From NCBI RefSeq assembly GCF_036206005.1, contig NZ_CP108143.1, positions 4,245,501 through 4,309,500 on the forward strand: 64,000 nt of DNA, in the 5' to 3' direction. How positions within the stretch are numbered: position 1 is the stretch's first letter; every line of letters starts with the position of its first letter. Source of the DNA: Streptomyces sp. NBC_00178. GTDB taxonomy: Bacteria > Actinomycetota > Actinomycetes > Streptomycetales > Streptomycetaceae. The translations under genes and the position numbers were made by a program. Positions 8,678-16,935 of the stretch are shown piece by piece. The notes beneath the pieces are model-generated. The model was given only the letters and a program-made list of their open reading frames with translations, did not search any database and was not told the DNA's origin.

Positions 8678-10255
8678 ATGGTGTTCCACAGCGAGTACGC
8701 AGACGTCCAGCCCCTCGAAAGACCCATCCACGAAGCAGTCCTCGGGAACGCCGCGGACTTCGGTGACACGCCCGCCCTGATCGACGGCACCAACGGCATG
8801 AGCGTGACGTACGCCCAGCTCGACACCTTCCACCGGCGCATCGCGGCGTACCTCGCCGCGGCCGGGCTGCGCAAGGGCGACGTGCTCGCCCTGCACAGCC
8901 CCAACACGATCGCCTACCCACCCGTCTTCTACGGGGCGACCCGGGCCGGCGCCACCGTCACCACGATCCACCCGCTGGCCACACCCGAGGAGTTCGCCAA
9001 GCAGCTCCAGGACTCCGCCGCGCGCTGGATCGTCACCGTCTCCCCGCTCCTGGACGTCGCCCGCCGTGCGGCCGAGATCGCCGGGGGCATCGAGCAGATC
9101 TACGTCTGCGACCAGGCCGAGGGGCACACGTCGGTCCTGGAGATGCTCGGCTCCACGGCACCCGAACCCGACGTGGCGTTCGACCCGGCACACGACATCG
9201 CCGTGCTCCCGTACTCCTCCGGGACCACCGGCACCCCCAAGGGCGTCATGCTCACGCACCGCTCCATCGCCACCAACCTGGAGCAGCTGCGGCCCTTCGT
9301 CCCCCTCGGGCAGCGCGACCGCATCCTGGCCGTGCTCCCCTTCTTCCACATCTACGGGCTGACCGCCCTCATGAACGGGCCGCTGCGCTACGGCGCCACG
9401 GTCGTCGTCCTGCCCCGCTTCGACCTCGCGCAGTTCCTGGAGACGATCCAGGACCAGCGGATCACCGGCCTGTACGTCGCACCGCCCATCGTGCTGGCCC
9501 TCGCGAAACACCCGCTGGTGGGCGACTACGACCTGTCGTCGCTGGAGTACATCGTCAGCGCCGCCGCCCCGCTGGACGCCGAACTCGCGGCGGCCTGCTC
9601 GGCGCGGCTCGGGCTGCCCGCCGTGCGGCAGGCGTACGGCATGACGGAACTCTCCCCCGGCACCCACGTCGTGCCGCTCGACGAGGAGAACCCGCCGCCC
9701 GGAGCCGTCGGAAAGCTGCTGCCCGGCACGGAGATGAGGATCGTCTCCCTCACCGACCCCGGCACCGACGTGGGCTCCGGCAGCGACGGCGAGATCCTGA
9801 TCCGCGGACCCCAGGTGATGAAGGGCTACCTCGGCCGCCCCGACGCCACCGACGCCATGATCGACGCCGAGGGCTGGCTGCACACCGGGGACGTCGGCCG
9901 GGTCGACGCGAACGGCTGGCTGTACGTCGTCGACCGGGTGAAGGAACTCATCAAGTACAAGGGCTACCAGGTCGCGCCCGCCGACCTCGAAGCCCTCCTG
10001 CTGTCCCACGCCGGGATCGCCGACGCCGCCGTCATCGGGGTGTACGACGCCGAGGGCAACGAGGTCCCCAAGGCCTTCCTGGTCCGGCAGCCCGTGGCGG
10101 GAGGACTCACCGAGGACGACGTCATCGCGTACGTCGCCGAACGGGTCTCCCCGTACAAGAAGGTCAGACAGGTGGAGTTCATCGAGGCCGTGCCCCGCGC
10201 GGTGTCCGGCAAGATCCTGCGGCGCGAGCTGCGCGACCGGGAGAAGCAGCGATGA
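8678..10255 (+). CDS. 4-coumarate/cinnamate-CoA ligase family enzyme
   Basis: 525 residues from ATG 8678 with a GAAGGGGA ribosome binding site. Adenylate-forming motifs are present: YSSGTTGTPKGVMLTH (phosphate loop), FFHIYGLTALMN, YGMTELSPGTH, HTGDVGRVD, VKELIKYKG, and a C-terminal GKILRRELR with the catalytic Lys. It converts an aryl- or alkyl-carboxylate to its CoA thioester with ATP. From memory it closely resembles S. coelicolor SCO4383, the characterised cinnamate/4-coumarate-CoA ligase. Its position in a carboxylase operon suggests it activates the entry substrate of the pathway. The 3' end overlaps the hydratase start by 4 bases. Confidence 0.88.
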   Translation: MVFHSEYADVQPLERPIHEAVLGNAADFGDTPALIDGTNGMSVTYAQLDTFHRRIAAYLAAAGLRKGDVLALHSPNTIAYPPVFYGATRAGATVTTIHPLATPEEFAKQLQDSAARWIVTVSPLLDVARRAAEIAGGIEQIYVCDQAEGHTSVLEMLGSTAPEPDVAFDPAHDIAVLPYSSGTTGTPKGVMLTHRSIATNLEQLRPFVPLGQRDRILAVLPFFHIYGLTALMNGPLRYGATVVVLPRFDLAQFLETIQDQRITGLYVAPPIVLALAKHPLVGDYDLSSLEYIVSAAAPLDAELAAACSARLGLPAVRQAYGMTELSPGTHVVPLDEENPPPGAVGKLLPGTEMRIVSLTDPGTDVGSGSDGEILIRGPQVMKGYLGRPDATDAMIDAEGWLHTGDVGRVDANGWLYVVDRVKELIKYKGYQVAPADLEALLLSHAGIADAAVIGVYDAEGNEVPKAFLVRQPVAGGLTEDDVIAYVAERVSPYKKVRQVEFIEAVPRAVSGKILRRELRDREKQR

Positions 10256-10986
10256 CCCTGGCACCCGTGGCCCACGACCGTGGCGTCACCACGCTCACCC
10301 TCGACTCGCCGGCCAACCGCAACGCGCTCTCCGCGCGCCTGGTCGGCGAACTGTCCGAGGCGCTGGCGGCATGCGCGGACGACGACTCGGTCCGGGCCGT
10401 CGTCCTCACACACACCGGCAACACGTTCTGCGCGGGCGCCGACCTGACCGCACCCCCCGAACCGGCCGCGTTCGTCGGGCTGATGCGCGCGATCGTGGCG
10501 CTGCCCAAACCCGTCGTGGCCCGGGTCACCGGCCACGTGAGGGCCGGCGGACTCGGGCTCCTCGGCGCCTGCGACATCTCGGCGGCGGGACCGGACGCGA
10601 CCTTCGCCCTCACCGAGTCACGGCTGGGCCTCGCCCCCGCCGTGATCTCCCTGCCCCTGCTGCCACGCCTCGACCCGCGGGCCGCCTCCCGCTACTACCT
10701 CACCGGGGAGCGGTTCGACGCGGCGGAGGCCGTGCGCATCGGCCTCGTGAGCATCGCCGGAGAGGATGTGGACAAGGCGCTCGTACCGGTACTGGACGGG
10801 CTCCGCAGAGCCTCGCCGCAGGGGCTGGCGGCCTCGAAGGAGCTGGTCACGGCTAGTGTGCTGAGGAGTTTCGACAGCCACGCCGAAGACCTCATCGCCC
10901 GCTCGGCCGCGCTCTTCGCCTCCGACGACGCGCGGGAGGGGATGACGGCCTTCCTGGAACGACGGGATCCCTCATGGGTGCTGTGA
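10252..10986 (+). CDS. enoyl-CoA hydratase/isomerase (crotonase family)
   Basis: 244 residues from ATG 10252. The crotonase oxyanion-hole segments are visible: DSPANRNALSARLV and NTFCAGADLT, then VVARVTGHVRAGGLGLLGACD and FALTESRLGLAP. The Glu in LTESRLG is the likely catalytic acid. It hydrates the enoyl-CoA made by the dehydrogenase, completing an activation-oxidation-hydration-carboxylation set. The final 13 bases overlap the tetR start, so the regulator is translated from the same mRNA. Confidence 0.87.
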   Translation: MTLAPVAHDRGVTTLTLDSPANRNALSARLVGELSEALAACADDDSVRAVVLTHTGNTFCAGADLTAPPEPAAFVGLMRAIVALPKPVVARVTGHVRAGGLGLLGACDISAAGPDATFALTESRLGLAPAVISLPLLPRLDPRAASRYYLTGERFDAAEAVRIGLVSIAGEDVDKALVPVLDGLRRASPQGLAASKELVTASVLRSFDSHAEDLIARSAALFASDDAREGMTAFLERRDPSWVL

Positions 10987-11576
10987 CACCCCCCAGACCC
11001 CCCGCCGCGAAGTCCCCCAAGCAGGACCGCAGCCGCGCCACCCGTCAACGGCTGCTCGAAGCCGCGGTCGCCTGCCTCGCCGAACACGGCTGGGCGGGCT
11101 CCACGGTCTCCGTGGTCGCGGAACGCGCCGGGGTGTCCCGGGGCGCGGCGCAGCACCACTTCCCGACCCGCGAGGACCTGTTCACGGGCGCCGTCGAATA
11201 CGTCGCCGAGGAACGCTCCGCCGCCCTGCGCGCCCTCCCCGTCCAGGGCCGCACGGCGGTGGTCGCCGCGCTGGTCGACCTCTACACGGGCCCGCTCTTC
11301 CGCGCGGCGCTCCAGCTCTGGGTCGCGGCCTCCAACGAGGACCAGCTCCGCCCCCGCGTCACCGAACTGGAGGCGCGGGTGGGCCGCGAGACCCACCGCA
11401 TCGCCGTCGAACTCCTCGGCGCCGACGAGGAGAGCCCCGGCGTCCGCGAGACGGTCCAGGGCCTCCTCGACATGGCCCGCGGCCTGGGCCTCGCCAACGT
11501 GCTCACGGACGACCGGGCACGGCGGGAGAGGGTCGTCGCGCAATGGGCGCGGCTGCTGGACGAGACCCTGGGCTGA
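10974..11576 (+). CDS. TetR-family repressor of the acyl-CoA operon
   Basis: 200 residues from ATG 10974, overlapping the hydratase gene by 13 bases. The N-terminus (residues ~20-65) is a TetR helix-turn-helix (RQRLLEAAVACLAEHG, VSVVAERAGVSRGAAQHHF), followed by a helical ligand domain. As the last gene of the operon it probably binds the palindrome at 1233-1246 and is released by an acyl- or aryl-CoA ligand. That link is inferred. Part of this gene recurs at 17485-17617 as a deleted relic. Confidence 0.87.
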   Translation: MGAVTPPRPPAAKSPKQDRSRATRQRLLEAAVACLAEHGWAGSTVSVVAERAGVSRGAAQHHFPTREDLFTGAVEYVAEERSAALRALPVQGRTAVVAALVDLYTGPLFRAALQLWVAASNEDQLRPRVTELEARVGRETHRIAVELLGADEESPGVRETVQGLLDMARGLGLANVLTDDRARRERVVAQWARLLDETLG

Positions 11577-11596
11577 GCGGGGCGCACGGGGCGCGC

Positions 11597-12598
11597 TCAG
11601 CGGGACCTGAGCAGTTCCCGGACGTGGCCCGCGCGGGCGCGGACGTCGGATTCGCCGAGCGAACCGGCGGGAGAGCCGACGTGCTGCGACGCGTCGGGGC
11701 GGCCGCAGGGCCCGCAGAGCCCGTCGGGAAGGGCCTCGGGACGGCCGGGCACACCGCACTTGGTGCACTCCATCATCGCGCGGCGGACGGTCTCGCCGGG
11801 GGCGGGAGGTACTGCCGCCTCGGGGACGTACGGCGGGATCTTGTCGACGAGACGGCGGCGGACCAGCCCGACGGGCGACCCGACCCGAGCGGGCAGCCCC
11901 GAGGTGAGGGCGTGCGTCAGGTAGTCGACGGTCACGCCCCTGGCCAGCCACTCGGCGGCCCGCGCCTCCAGGACCGCGCAGTCGGCGGCCGACAGGGCCA
12001 GGCGCGGATCGGTACGACCGAGCTGCGCCAGGGCCAGATAGGCGGGCGAGGGGATGCCGTCCGCAACGGGTGCGGGCTCCGGGGCCCGCTGCTGCGGCAC
12101 GACAGGCGATACGGGCGCTTCGGCCGCCGGGGCCGGGTCCTCCGAGGGTGTGCAGGACGGCGGCGGCTGTACGGCGGAGGACGGCGCCGCCTCTCGTCGC
12201 TCCGGGGCGAGGCGGGAGCTCCACCACTCGTTGTCGCGCGCGGTACGGGACCAGAACGTGCGGAAGACCCATCGGACCTGGTCGCCCTCACCGACCAGGC
12301 AGCGCACGCGACGCAGATACCCGGCGACGGACAGGGTCCGCAGGGCCGAACCGACCGCCTGCTGGCCGTAGAGCGGCAACTGCTTGGCAAGGCTCTTCAC
12401 GTCCATGGACGCGCCGTCGGGAAGGTGGTCGATGAACCCGGCGATGCAGCGCTCACGCGGCGGCAGGAGGGTGAAGTCGTCGGCGCACGCGGGGGACTGG
12501 TCGGGCATGGACCGCTTGCCGTAACCGGGATTGGCCATCGGGTACGGGCGGGAGAGTGCGGGGGTGCTGAGGGCAGGACTAATGTGCTGGGTAGCCAC
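11597..12598 (-). CDS. winged-helix regulator with C-terminal zinc ribbon
   Basis: 333 residues from GTG 12598. I chose this start because AAAAGGCG lies just upstream and the longer open frame crosses the promoter at 12676-12705. Residues ~40-130 look like a MarR/winged-helix DNA-binding domain (ERCIAGFIDHLPDGASMDV, AVGSALRTLSVAGYLRRVR). A Pro/Ala-rich linker and a second helical segment follow, then a C-terminal zinc ribbon (CTKCGVPGRP...GLCGPCG, four Cys). Similar proteins are widespread in Streptomyces with no defined target. Convergent with the tetR gene. Confidence 0.7.
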   Translation of the reverse strand: MATQHISPALSTPALSRPYPMANPGYGKRSMPDQSPACADDFTLLPPRERCIAGFIDHLPDGASMDVKSLAKQLPLYGQQAVGSALRTLSVAGYLRRVRCLVGEGDQVRWVFRTFWSRTARDNEWWSSRLAPERREAAPSSAVQPPPSCTPSEDPAPAAEAPVSPVVPQQRAPEPAPVADGIPSPAYLALAQLGRTDPRLALSAADCAVLEARAAEWLARGVTVDYLTHALTSGLPARVGSPVGLVRRRLVDKIPPYVPEAAVPPAPGETVRRAMMECTKCGVPGRPEALPDGLCGPCGRPDASQHVGSPAGSLGESDVRARAGHVRELLRSR

Positions 12599-12960
12599 GG
12601 GATCGCCTTTTCGATCGTGCGGTGAGACCCCGGCCGGTGCTGCTAACACCGCGTCGGGGTCGTTCGTTTGGTCGCACCGTAAGCAGTCGTGACGCTTCGC
12701 CGCAAGCTGGTCACGATTAGTCATACTTGCTGGCCGTGACGGGGAAGGGTGGTGGGGGAGGTTTCCCAAAACCCTTCTTTTCCCTACCGGTTACAAGAAG
12801 GCGCTCGAACCCCGGCGCCCGAGTCCCGTCCCTCGCATCCCGAAGCCCGAGCTTCGGGCGGGGCCTCGATCTCGTACACCCTCAAGAGTGAACCGGCCGT
12901 TCCCGGGGCTCGGGACGCGGGACGCGAGATCCGGGCATCGGGGGCGAGCGGACGGAGCAG
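12599..12960 (-). promoter_or_regulatory. promoter region of the winged-helix gene and end of the DUF397 unit
   Basis: 362 bases without a convincing gene. On the minus strand TTGCGG (12705-12700) and TACGGT (12681-12676), 18 bp apart, make a good vegetative promoter for the winged-helix gene at 12598. The -35/spacer area also holds a CGTGAC/GTCACG inverted repeat. A cluster of A/T-rich bases (12765-12800) and the hairpin at 12839-12858 complete the gap. Confidence 0.5.
12839..12858 (-). terminator. hairpin after DUF397 gene
   Basis: CCCGAAGC-CCGA-GCTTCGGG, an 8-bp perfect stem with a 4-base loop, about 100 bases downstream of the DUF397 stop on its strand. It lacks a T-run, as is usual in Streptomyces. 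Confidence 0.45.
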
Positions 12961-13185
12961 TCACGCTCCGAAGGAGCCGGACCTGACGGCTTCGACGAAG
13001 GCCGACCAGCTCGCCACGGACATCACCATGGCCGGACCGTGGGCGACCTTGCTGTCCCGGACGGGGACGGCGTCGTGGCCGCGGGCGACTTCGAGGCATT
13101 CGCCTTGGTCGCCCCCGCTGTGTGTCGACTTGAACCAGCCGTCGAGGACGGATGCGTCGGCGACAGCGCGTTCACTGCTGACCAT
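12961..13185 (-). CDS. DUF397 domain protein
   Basis: 74 residues with the DUF397 signature: GWFKSTHSGGDQGECLEVA, then VPVRDSKVAHGPAMVMSVASW and AFVEAVRSG. These small proteins accompany XRE/SCY-type regulators in Streptomyces, as in the whiJ and bldB neighbourhoods. Some pairs act as regulator plus antagonist, or resemble toxin-antitoxin pairs. Its start overlaps the end of the XRE gene by 14 bases, so translation is coupled. Confidence 0.9.
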   Translation of the reverse strand: MVSSERAVADASVLDGWFKSTHSGGDQGECLEVARGHDAVPVRDSKVAHGPAMVMSVASWSAFVEAVRSGSFGA

Positions 13186-13996
13186 GATCGTGTTCCTCCG
13201 CTGCAGCCCGGACCAGGGCCAGTGATTCGTCCTGCGACAACGCGTCGCTCAGCGAAAGAGCGTAGGCCGTGTGACTGGCACTCACCAGTGCCGGGTCGTC
13301 CATCAAGTGCCCGGTCTTGAAGCCCTCGACGTAGGCCACGGGTGCGGAGTCGGCGAAGTTCAGCAGGGTGACCAGGCTCTGGAGCAGGGCGTGTGCGCCC
13401 ACCTCGAACGGGACGATGTGAAGCCTGATGCGTCCGGCGTCGGCAAGCCTCGCGATGCTACGCAGTTGCTCCGCCATCACGGCCGGCCCTCCGATGCGGC
13501 GCTGCAGAACTGCCTCGTCGAGCAGCGTCCACACGACGGGGTTCAACGGGCCGTCGAGCACTCGGCCGCGCTCCGTTCGAATGACGACGTCCTCGTCAAG
13601 TTCTTCGCGTCGGTGGTTCGGCCGGTAGGCGCGGAAGAGCGCACGTGCGTAGTCCTCCGTCTGCAGGAGGCCGGGCACGAGAGCGAGGCCGAACTGCCGG
13701 ATCTCCGTGGCCTGTCGTTCCAGTTCCGCCACCGCCGCGAAGTGGTCGACGAACTTGGTGTCCAGATCCTCCAGCCACCGCGCGAAGAAGCCGTCCGTGT
13801 CCAGCGCCCGGTCGATCCGCTGGGCGTCGTCCGGATTCGGCAGGCGGCGGCCCGCCTCGAAGTGGCTGATGAGCGTCGGCGAGCACACGATCTGCTCGCT
13901 CAGCGCCTCCTGGGTCAGGCCTGCCGAGGTGCGCCTGAGCCGCAGCTCCTCGCCGTACTTCGTTCGTGCCGTACGTGGCCTGTGATGCGACGCCAT
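13172..13996 (-). CDS. XRE-family regulator, WhiJ-like (DUF5753)
   Basis: 274 residues from ATG 13996, behind GGGGAG. I rejected the longer frame to 14131 because the homology begins at the ATG. Residues ~10-70 are a Cro/C1 helix-turn-helix (YGEELRLRRTSAGLTQEAL, SPTLISHFEAGRRLP). The rest is the DUF5753 effector domain (LVPGLLQTEDYARALFRA, IRLHIVPFEVGAHALL, VAYVEGFKTG). Paired with DUF397 downstream, this is the classic Streptomyces whiJ-type module that influences development. Specific target unknown. Confidence 0.9.
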   Translation of the reverse strand: MASHHRPRTARTKYGEELRLRRTSAGLTQEALSEQIVCSPTLISHFEAGRRLPNPDDAQRIDRALDTDGFFARWLEDLDTKFVDHFAAVAELERQATEIRQFGLALVPGLLQTEDYARALFRAYRPNHRREELDEDVVIRTERGRVLDGPLNPVVWTLLDEAVLQRRIGGPAVMAEQLRSIARLADAGRIRLHIVPFEVGAHALLQSLVTLLNFADSAPVAYVEGFKTGHLMDDPALVSASHTAYALSLSDALSQDESLALVRAAAEEHDHGQQ

Positions 13997-14123
13997 GCGA
14001 CCAACTCCCCGGGATGACAGGCGCGCTGTCAGGTGCGAACACCTGGAAGCGTATCGACGAGCGGCCCCACGCTGTGAAGAGTTGAGGACGGAGCGTAGCC
14101 GCGCCCGAGGAAAGCAGGCAGAC

Positions 14124-14177
14124 ATGAGCAAGCGCCCGTATCAGGCACCCACGCACGGACGGGGTGCTGCGGCGTGA
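14124..14177 (+). CDS. 17-residue leader-type ORF in the whiJ-like locus
   Basis: ATG 14124 follows GAGGAAAGCAGG and encodes MSKRPYQAPTHGRGAAA. Its stop codon overlaps the GTG at 14174 of the next gene in a GTGA junction. Such a short frame with a plausible ribosome binding site suggests translational coupling to the downstream gene, which lacks an obvious site of its own. It could also be a conserved small peptide; I cannot tell which. Confidence 0.35.
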   Translation: MSKRPYQAPTHGRGAAA

Positions 14178-14473
14178 GGGCGAGTGCCGGAAGTGCGCGG
14201 TTGCTCCCGTGGACGACGGCGAGCGGCGATCCCTGCTATCTCCTCGGGGACGGGGCGGGCAAGGTGTCCCGGATGGCCGACCGGGTCGAGGGCGCACAGC
14301 TGTCCATGGCCGACGAACTGCTCGGCCACGCGGCGGACATGCTCGCCGACCGGCGGTCGACGAGTGCCCAGGTGCACTATCTCGCCTGCCGTCTGGCCGA
14401 GTCGCTGCACGACGTGCGGCGCGTGGCCGAGAGCCGGGGCCGACGGCTGGATGCCACTGTGAAGGATCAATAG
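14174..14473 (+). CDS. small helical protein divergent from the XRE/DUF397 pair
   Basis: 99 residues from GTG 14174. The N-terminal 30 residues resemble a short capping segment (LPWTTASGDPCYLLGDGAG). The rest is predicted helical (DELLGHAADMLADRR, VHYLACRLAESLHDVRRVAES). Small proteins of this kind are common opposite XRE/DUF397 pairs in Streptomyces and may be part of the module. No known domain can be named. Confidence 0.55.
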   Translation: MRASAGSARLLPWTTASGDPCYLLGDGAGKVSRMADRVEGAQLSMADELLGHAADMLADRRSTSAQVHYLACRLAESLHDVRRVAESRGRRLDATVKDQ

Positions 14474-14834
14474 CCGTGTCGTGACCGGTGGTTCGGGGCC
14501 GGCCGCCCCTTCAGCGGTCGGCAGGTGTCCCGTGTACCACCGGCATGCGCCGCTGCACGCCCGAAGCGCTCCGCCAAAGGGTTGATACCGCGTCAATTCG
14601 CTTGGTGGGAGCTCACTCCGATGGGTCAATTCAGGTATCCGCCCCCACGGGCGACGGCCCGTCGAGGCCCTGCGGGAAGTCGCGCTCCCGGGCTGACTCA
14701 TCGCGTCCGAACGGGCCTTCACGGATCACATCTGCCGTCGGCCGAACGCGTCGGCCTGGGCCGGTTCGGGACGTCCGCGCATCCGAACACCCGGTCGCCG
14801 CTCGGAGTAGGCGTCCGAGTGAGAGGAAACCGTC
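14474..14834 (+). promoter_or_regulatory. 361-base gap before the IPT/TIG genes
   Basis: No convincing coding region. GTCAATTC occurs twice, 38 bases apart (about 14593 and 14631), the first within TTGATACCGCGTCAA, a 4-bp-arm inverted repeat. These may be binding sites for the IPT/TIG gene promoter. GAGAGGAAA just before 14835 is that gene's ribosome binding site. Confidence 0.3.
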
Positions 14835-15578
14835 ATGCCCATCAGCCCCAACCAAGGCTCCACCGGCGGTGGAACGACCATCACCATCACCGGCGTGAAT
14901 CTGTCCGGTGCCACCGCCGTCCACTTCGGGTCCCGGACGGCCACGATCACCGCGAACACCCCGACCTCGATCACCGTCATCACCCCCGCGGGCTGCGGCG
15001 TCGTCGATGTCAGCGTGACGACCGCGGGAGGGACCAGCAACTCGCTCGCCTTCTTCTACATCAGCCCGCCGATCGCGGTGTCCATCAGCCCGGATTCCGG
15101 TCCCACCGCAGGCGGCAACACGGTCACCGTCGACGGCTACGGCCTCTCCACTGCCGCCACCGTGTCCTTCGGCTCCAACAGCGCGACCCCGACGGTCGTC
15201 TCGGACAGCCGGCTGTCGGTGGTCGTTCCGGCCGGCAGCTCCAGCGGCTCCGTCGCCGTCACCGTCACCACCACGGGTGGCACGACCGCTCCGCTCACCT
15301 ACGCCTATGCCGACGCGCCGACACAGAGCTCGCTCACACCCGCCTCCGGACCGGCGTCCGGCGGCACCTCGGTGACCGTCACCGGCACCGGGCTGGCATC
15401 GACCACGGCTGTCACCTTCGACGGCGCCACCGCGTCCTTCGCGGTGCTGAACAGCGCCACGCTGGTGGCTGTCGCACCGCCCGGCACCGTGGGCTCCGTC
15501 GATGTCGTCGTGACCACCGACGGTGGCAGTGCCACGGCCGTCGCAGGCTTCACCTATGTGTCCGGCCCCGGCATCTGA
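14835..15578 (+). CDS. IPT/TIG-repeat protein, three domains, no signal peptide
   Basis: 247 residues from ATG 14835, with GAGAGGAAA before it. The whole chain is three ~82-residue IPT/TIG immunoglobulin-like repeats. Each has SP(N/D/A)-x-G-P/S-x-x-GG opening, a G-x-(N/G)-L turn, a V-x-FG/DG strand and a closing GG(T/S) strand. There is no N-terminal signal, lipobox, anchor or enzyme domain, although such repeats are usually extracellular. It is followed by a second IPT/TIG gene after 157 bases. Function unknown; possibly a binding scaffold or secreted by a non-classical route. Confidence 0.8.
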   Translation: MPISPNQGSTGGGTTITITGVNLSGATAVHFGSRTATITANTPTSITVITPAGCGVVDVSVTTAGGTSNSLAFFYISPPIAVSISPDSGPTAGGNTVTVDGYGLSTAATVSFGSNSATPTVVSDSRLSVVVPAGSSSGSVAVTVTTTGGTTAPLTYAYADAPTQSSLTPASGPASGGTSVTVTGTGLASTTAVTFDGATASFAVLNSATLVAVAPPGTVGSVDVVVTTDGGSATAVAGFTYVSGPGI

Positions 15579-15735
15579 CGGCGGCTCGCAGGCACAGCCC
15601 CGCACGGCTCGGTGTCCTCCCGGTCCACCGGCCCGTGCCCAGCGGAAGCGGTGGGAGCCCGCGTACGCCCGCCCTCATCGCTTCCGTGCCCCAGCCCGCG
15701 GCCCAGTCAGGCCGATTACACCCCCTGGAGTCACC

Positions 15736-16740
15736 GTGGCCCCTCCCGTCCTCACCTCGGTCGCACCCAACACGGGTCCGGCAGCGGGCACCAATCCCGT
15801 GACCCTCAACGGAAGCCAGTTCACGGGCGCCATCGCCGTCATGTTCGGATCCGCGGCCGCCCTGTCGTACACGGTCAGCACCCCGTCGACGATCACGGCG
15901 ACCGTCCCGCCCGGAAGCGGCACGGTGAACGTCACCGTGCGCACACCGGCCGGGCTCAGCAACACGATCGCCTACACCTACGCGCCCACGCCCTCTCTCA
16001 GCGCGATCGCGCCGAACCAGGGCCCGACGTCAGGCGGTACCGGCGTGGTCCTCACGGGTACGGGCCTGACGGGGGCCACCGCCGTGACCTTCGGCAGCAC
16101 CCCAGCGACCTCCTACACCGTCAACTCGGCCACCCAGATCACCGCCGTCACCCCGGCGGGCACCGGCACGGTGGCGGTCACCGCGACCACCCTCGGCGGC
16201 ACCTCGGGGCCGGTGTTCTTCTCCTACGTCAACGCGCCCTCGCTGCTTTCCGTCTCACCCGCCGCGGGCCCGACGTCAGGCGGTACCGGCGTGGTCCTCA
16301 CCGGTGCGGGCCTGACGGGGGCCACCGCCGTGACCTTCGGCAGCACCCCAGCGACCTCCTACACCGTCGACTCGGCCACCCGGATCACCGCCGTCACCCC
16401 GCCCGGCACCGGCTCCGTCGCGTGTACCGTCACCGGTCCCGGCGGCACCAGCAACTCCGTGATCTACACCTATCTGGCGGCGCCCACACTCACCGTGCTC
16501 TCTCCCGCGCAGGGGCCGACGGATGCCGGCACCTCGGTGACCTTGACGGGCACCGGGCTGAGCACGGCATTCGCGGTCCGGTTCGGCAGCGCACCGGCGG
16601 CCTTCACCGTGGTGTCGGACACGACCGCGGTCGCGATCGCGCCGGCGGGTTTGGCGGGTCCGGTGCCGGTGAGCGTGACGACATCCGGGGGCACCAGCAA
16701 CTCGCTCGCCTACCAGCGCGTCGCGCCTCCCTCGATCTAG
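15736..16740 (+). CDS. IPT/TIG-repeat protein, four domains, no signal peptide
   Basis: 334 residues from GTG 15736 with GGAG upstream. The open frame extends back to 15523 but only this start gives a clean repeat boundary. Four ~82-residue IPT/TIG repeats begin near residues 1, 84, 166 and 249. The second and third are almost identical in DNA (16020-16161 versus 16266-16407), showing recent duplication or gene conversion. Like its neighbour, it lacks a signal peptide, anchor and catalytic domain. The pair probably forms one unit. Confidence 0.8.
   Translation: MAPPVLTSVAPNTGPAAGTNPVTLNGSQFTGAIAVMFGSAAALSYTVSTPSTITATVPPGSGTVNVTVRTPAGLSNTIAYTYAPTPSLSAIAPNQGPTSGGTGVVLTGTGLTGATAVTFGSTPATSYTVNSATQITAVTPAGTGTVAVTATTLGGTSGPVFFSYVNAPSLLSVSPAAGPTSGGTGVVLTGAGLTGATAVTFGSTPATSYTVDSATRITAVTPPGTGSVACTVTGPGGTSNSVIYTYLAAPTLTVLSPAQGPTDAGTSVTLTGTGLSTAFAVRFGSAPAAFTVVSDTTAVAIAPAGLAGPVPVSVTTSGGTSNSLAYQRVAPPSI
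16020..16407 (+). repeat. near-identical tandem repeat inside the IPT/TIG gene
   Basis: About 142 bases at 16020-16161 recur at 16266-16407, offset by 246 bases (82 codons), with only a handful of differences. Synonymous sites are conserved too, so this reflects recent duplication or ongoing homogenisation. Confidence 0.85.
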
Positions 16741-16864
16741 CCTTCTGCACCCGGCCCAACCGGCCTCGCCGGCCCCCGCCGCCGGCCCGCTCCGGTCCAT
16801 TCGGGGGAGCCGGTGACTCGGGTGGGTCCGCCGGTACCCGCGCCTCCCGCCCGAGCCGTCGGAA

Positions 16865-16912
16865 GTGACCTAGGGTCACGGTCCGAAACGTCGGGCGAAC
16901 CCCCGCCCGACG
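16865..16912 (+). promoter_or_regulatory. operator-like palindrome and 5' hairpin before the secreted Ig-like gene
   Basis: GTGACC-TAG-GGTCAC (16865-16879) is a perfect 6-bp inverted repeat that also contains a TAGGGT -10-like hexamer. It is followed by a 9-bp hairpin CGTCGGGCG/CGCCCGACG (16889-16912) ending 23 bases before the GTG at 16936. The layout suits a repressor covering the -10 and a structured leader. Inferred from sequence only. Confidence 0.45.
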
Positions 16913-16935
16913 ATCAGACCGGGGAGGCACTCTCA

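Noticed and set aside
7052..10264. 1070-codon antisense frame over the acyl-CoA operon
   Set aside because: It mirrors well-supported genes, has no recognisable domain, and long antisense frames are expected from high G/C third positions.
15523..15735. Upstream extension of the second IPT/TIG protein
   Set aside because: The extension overlaps the first gene's 3' end, lacks similarity to IPT/TIG, and a GTG with GGAG at 15736 gives a clean repeat start.
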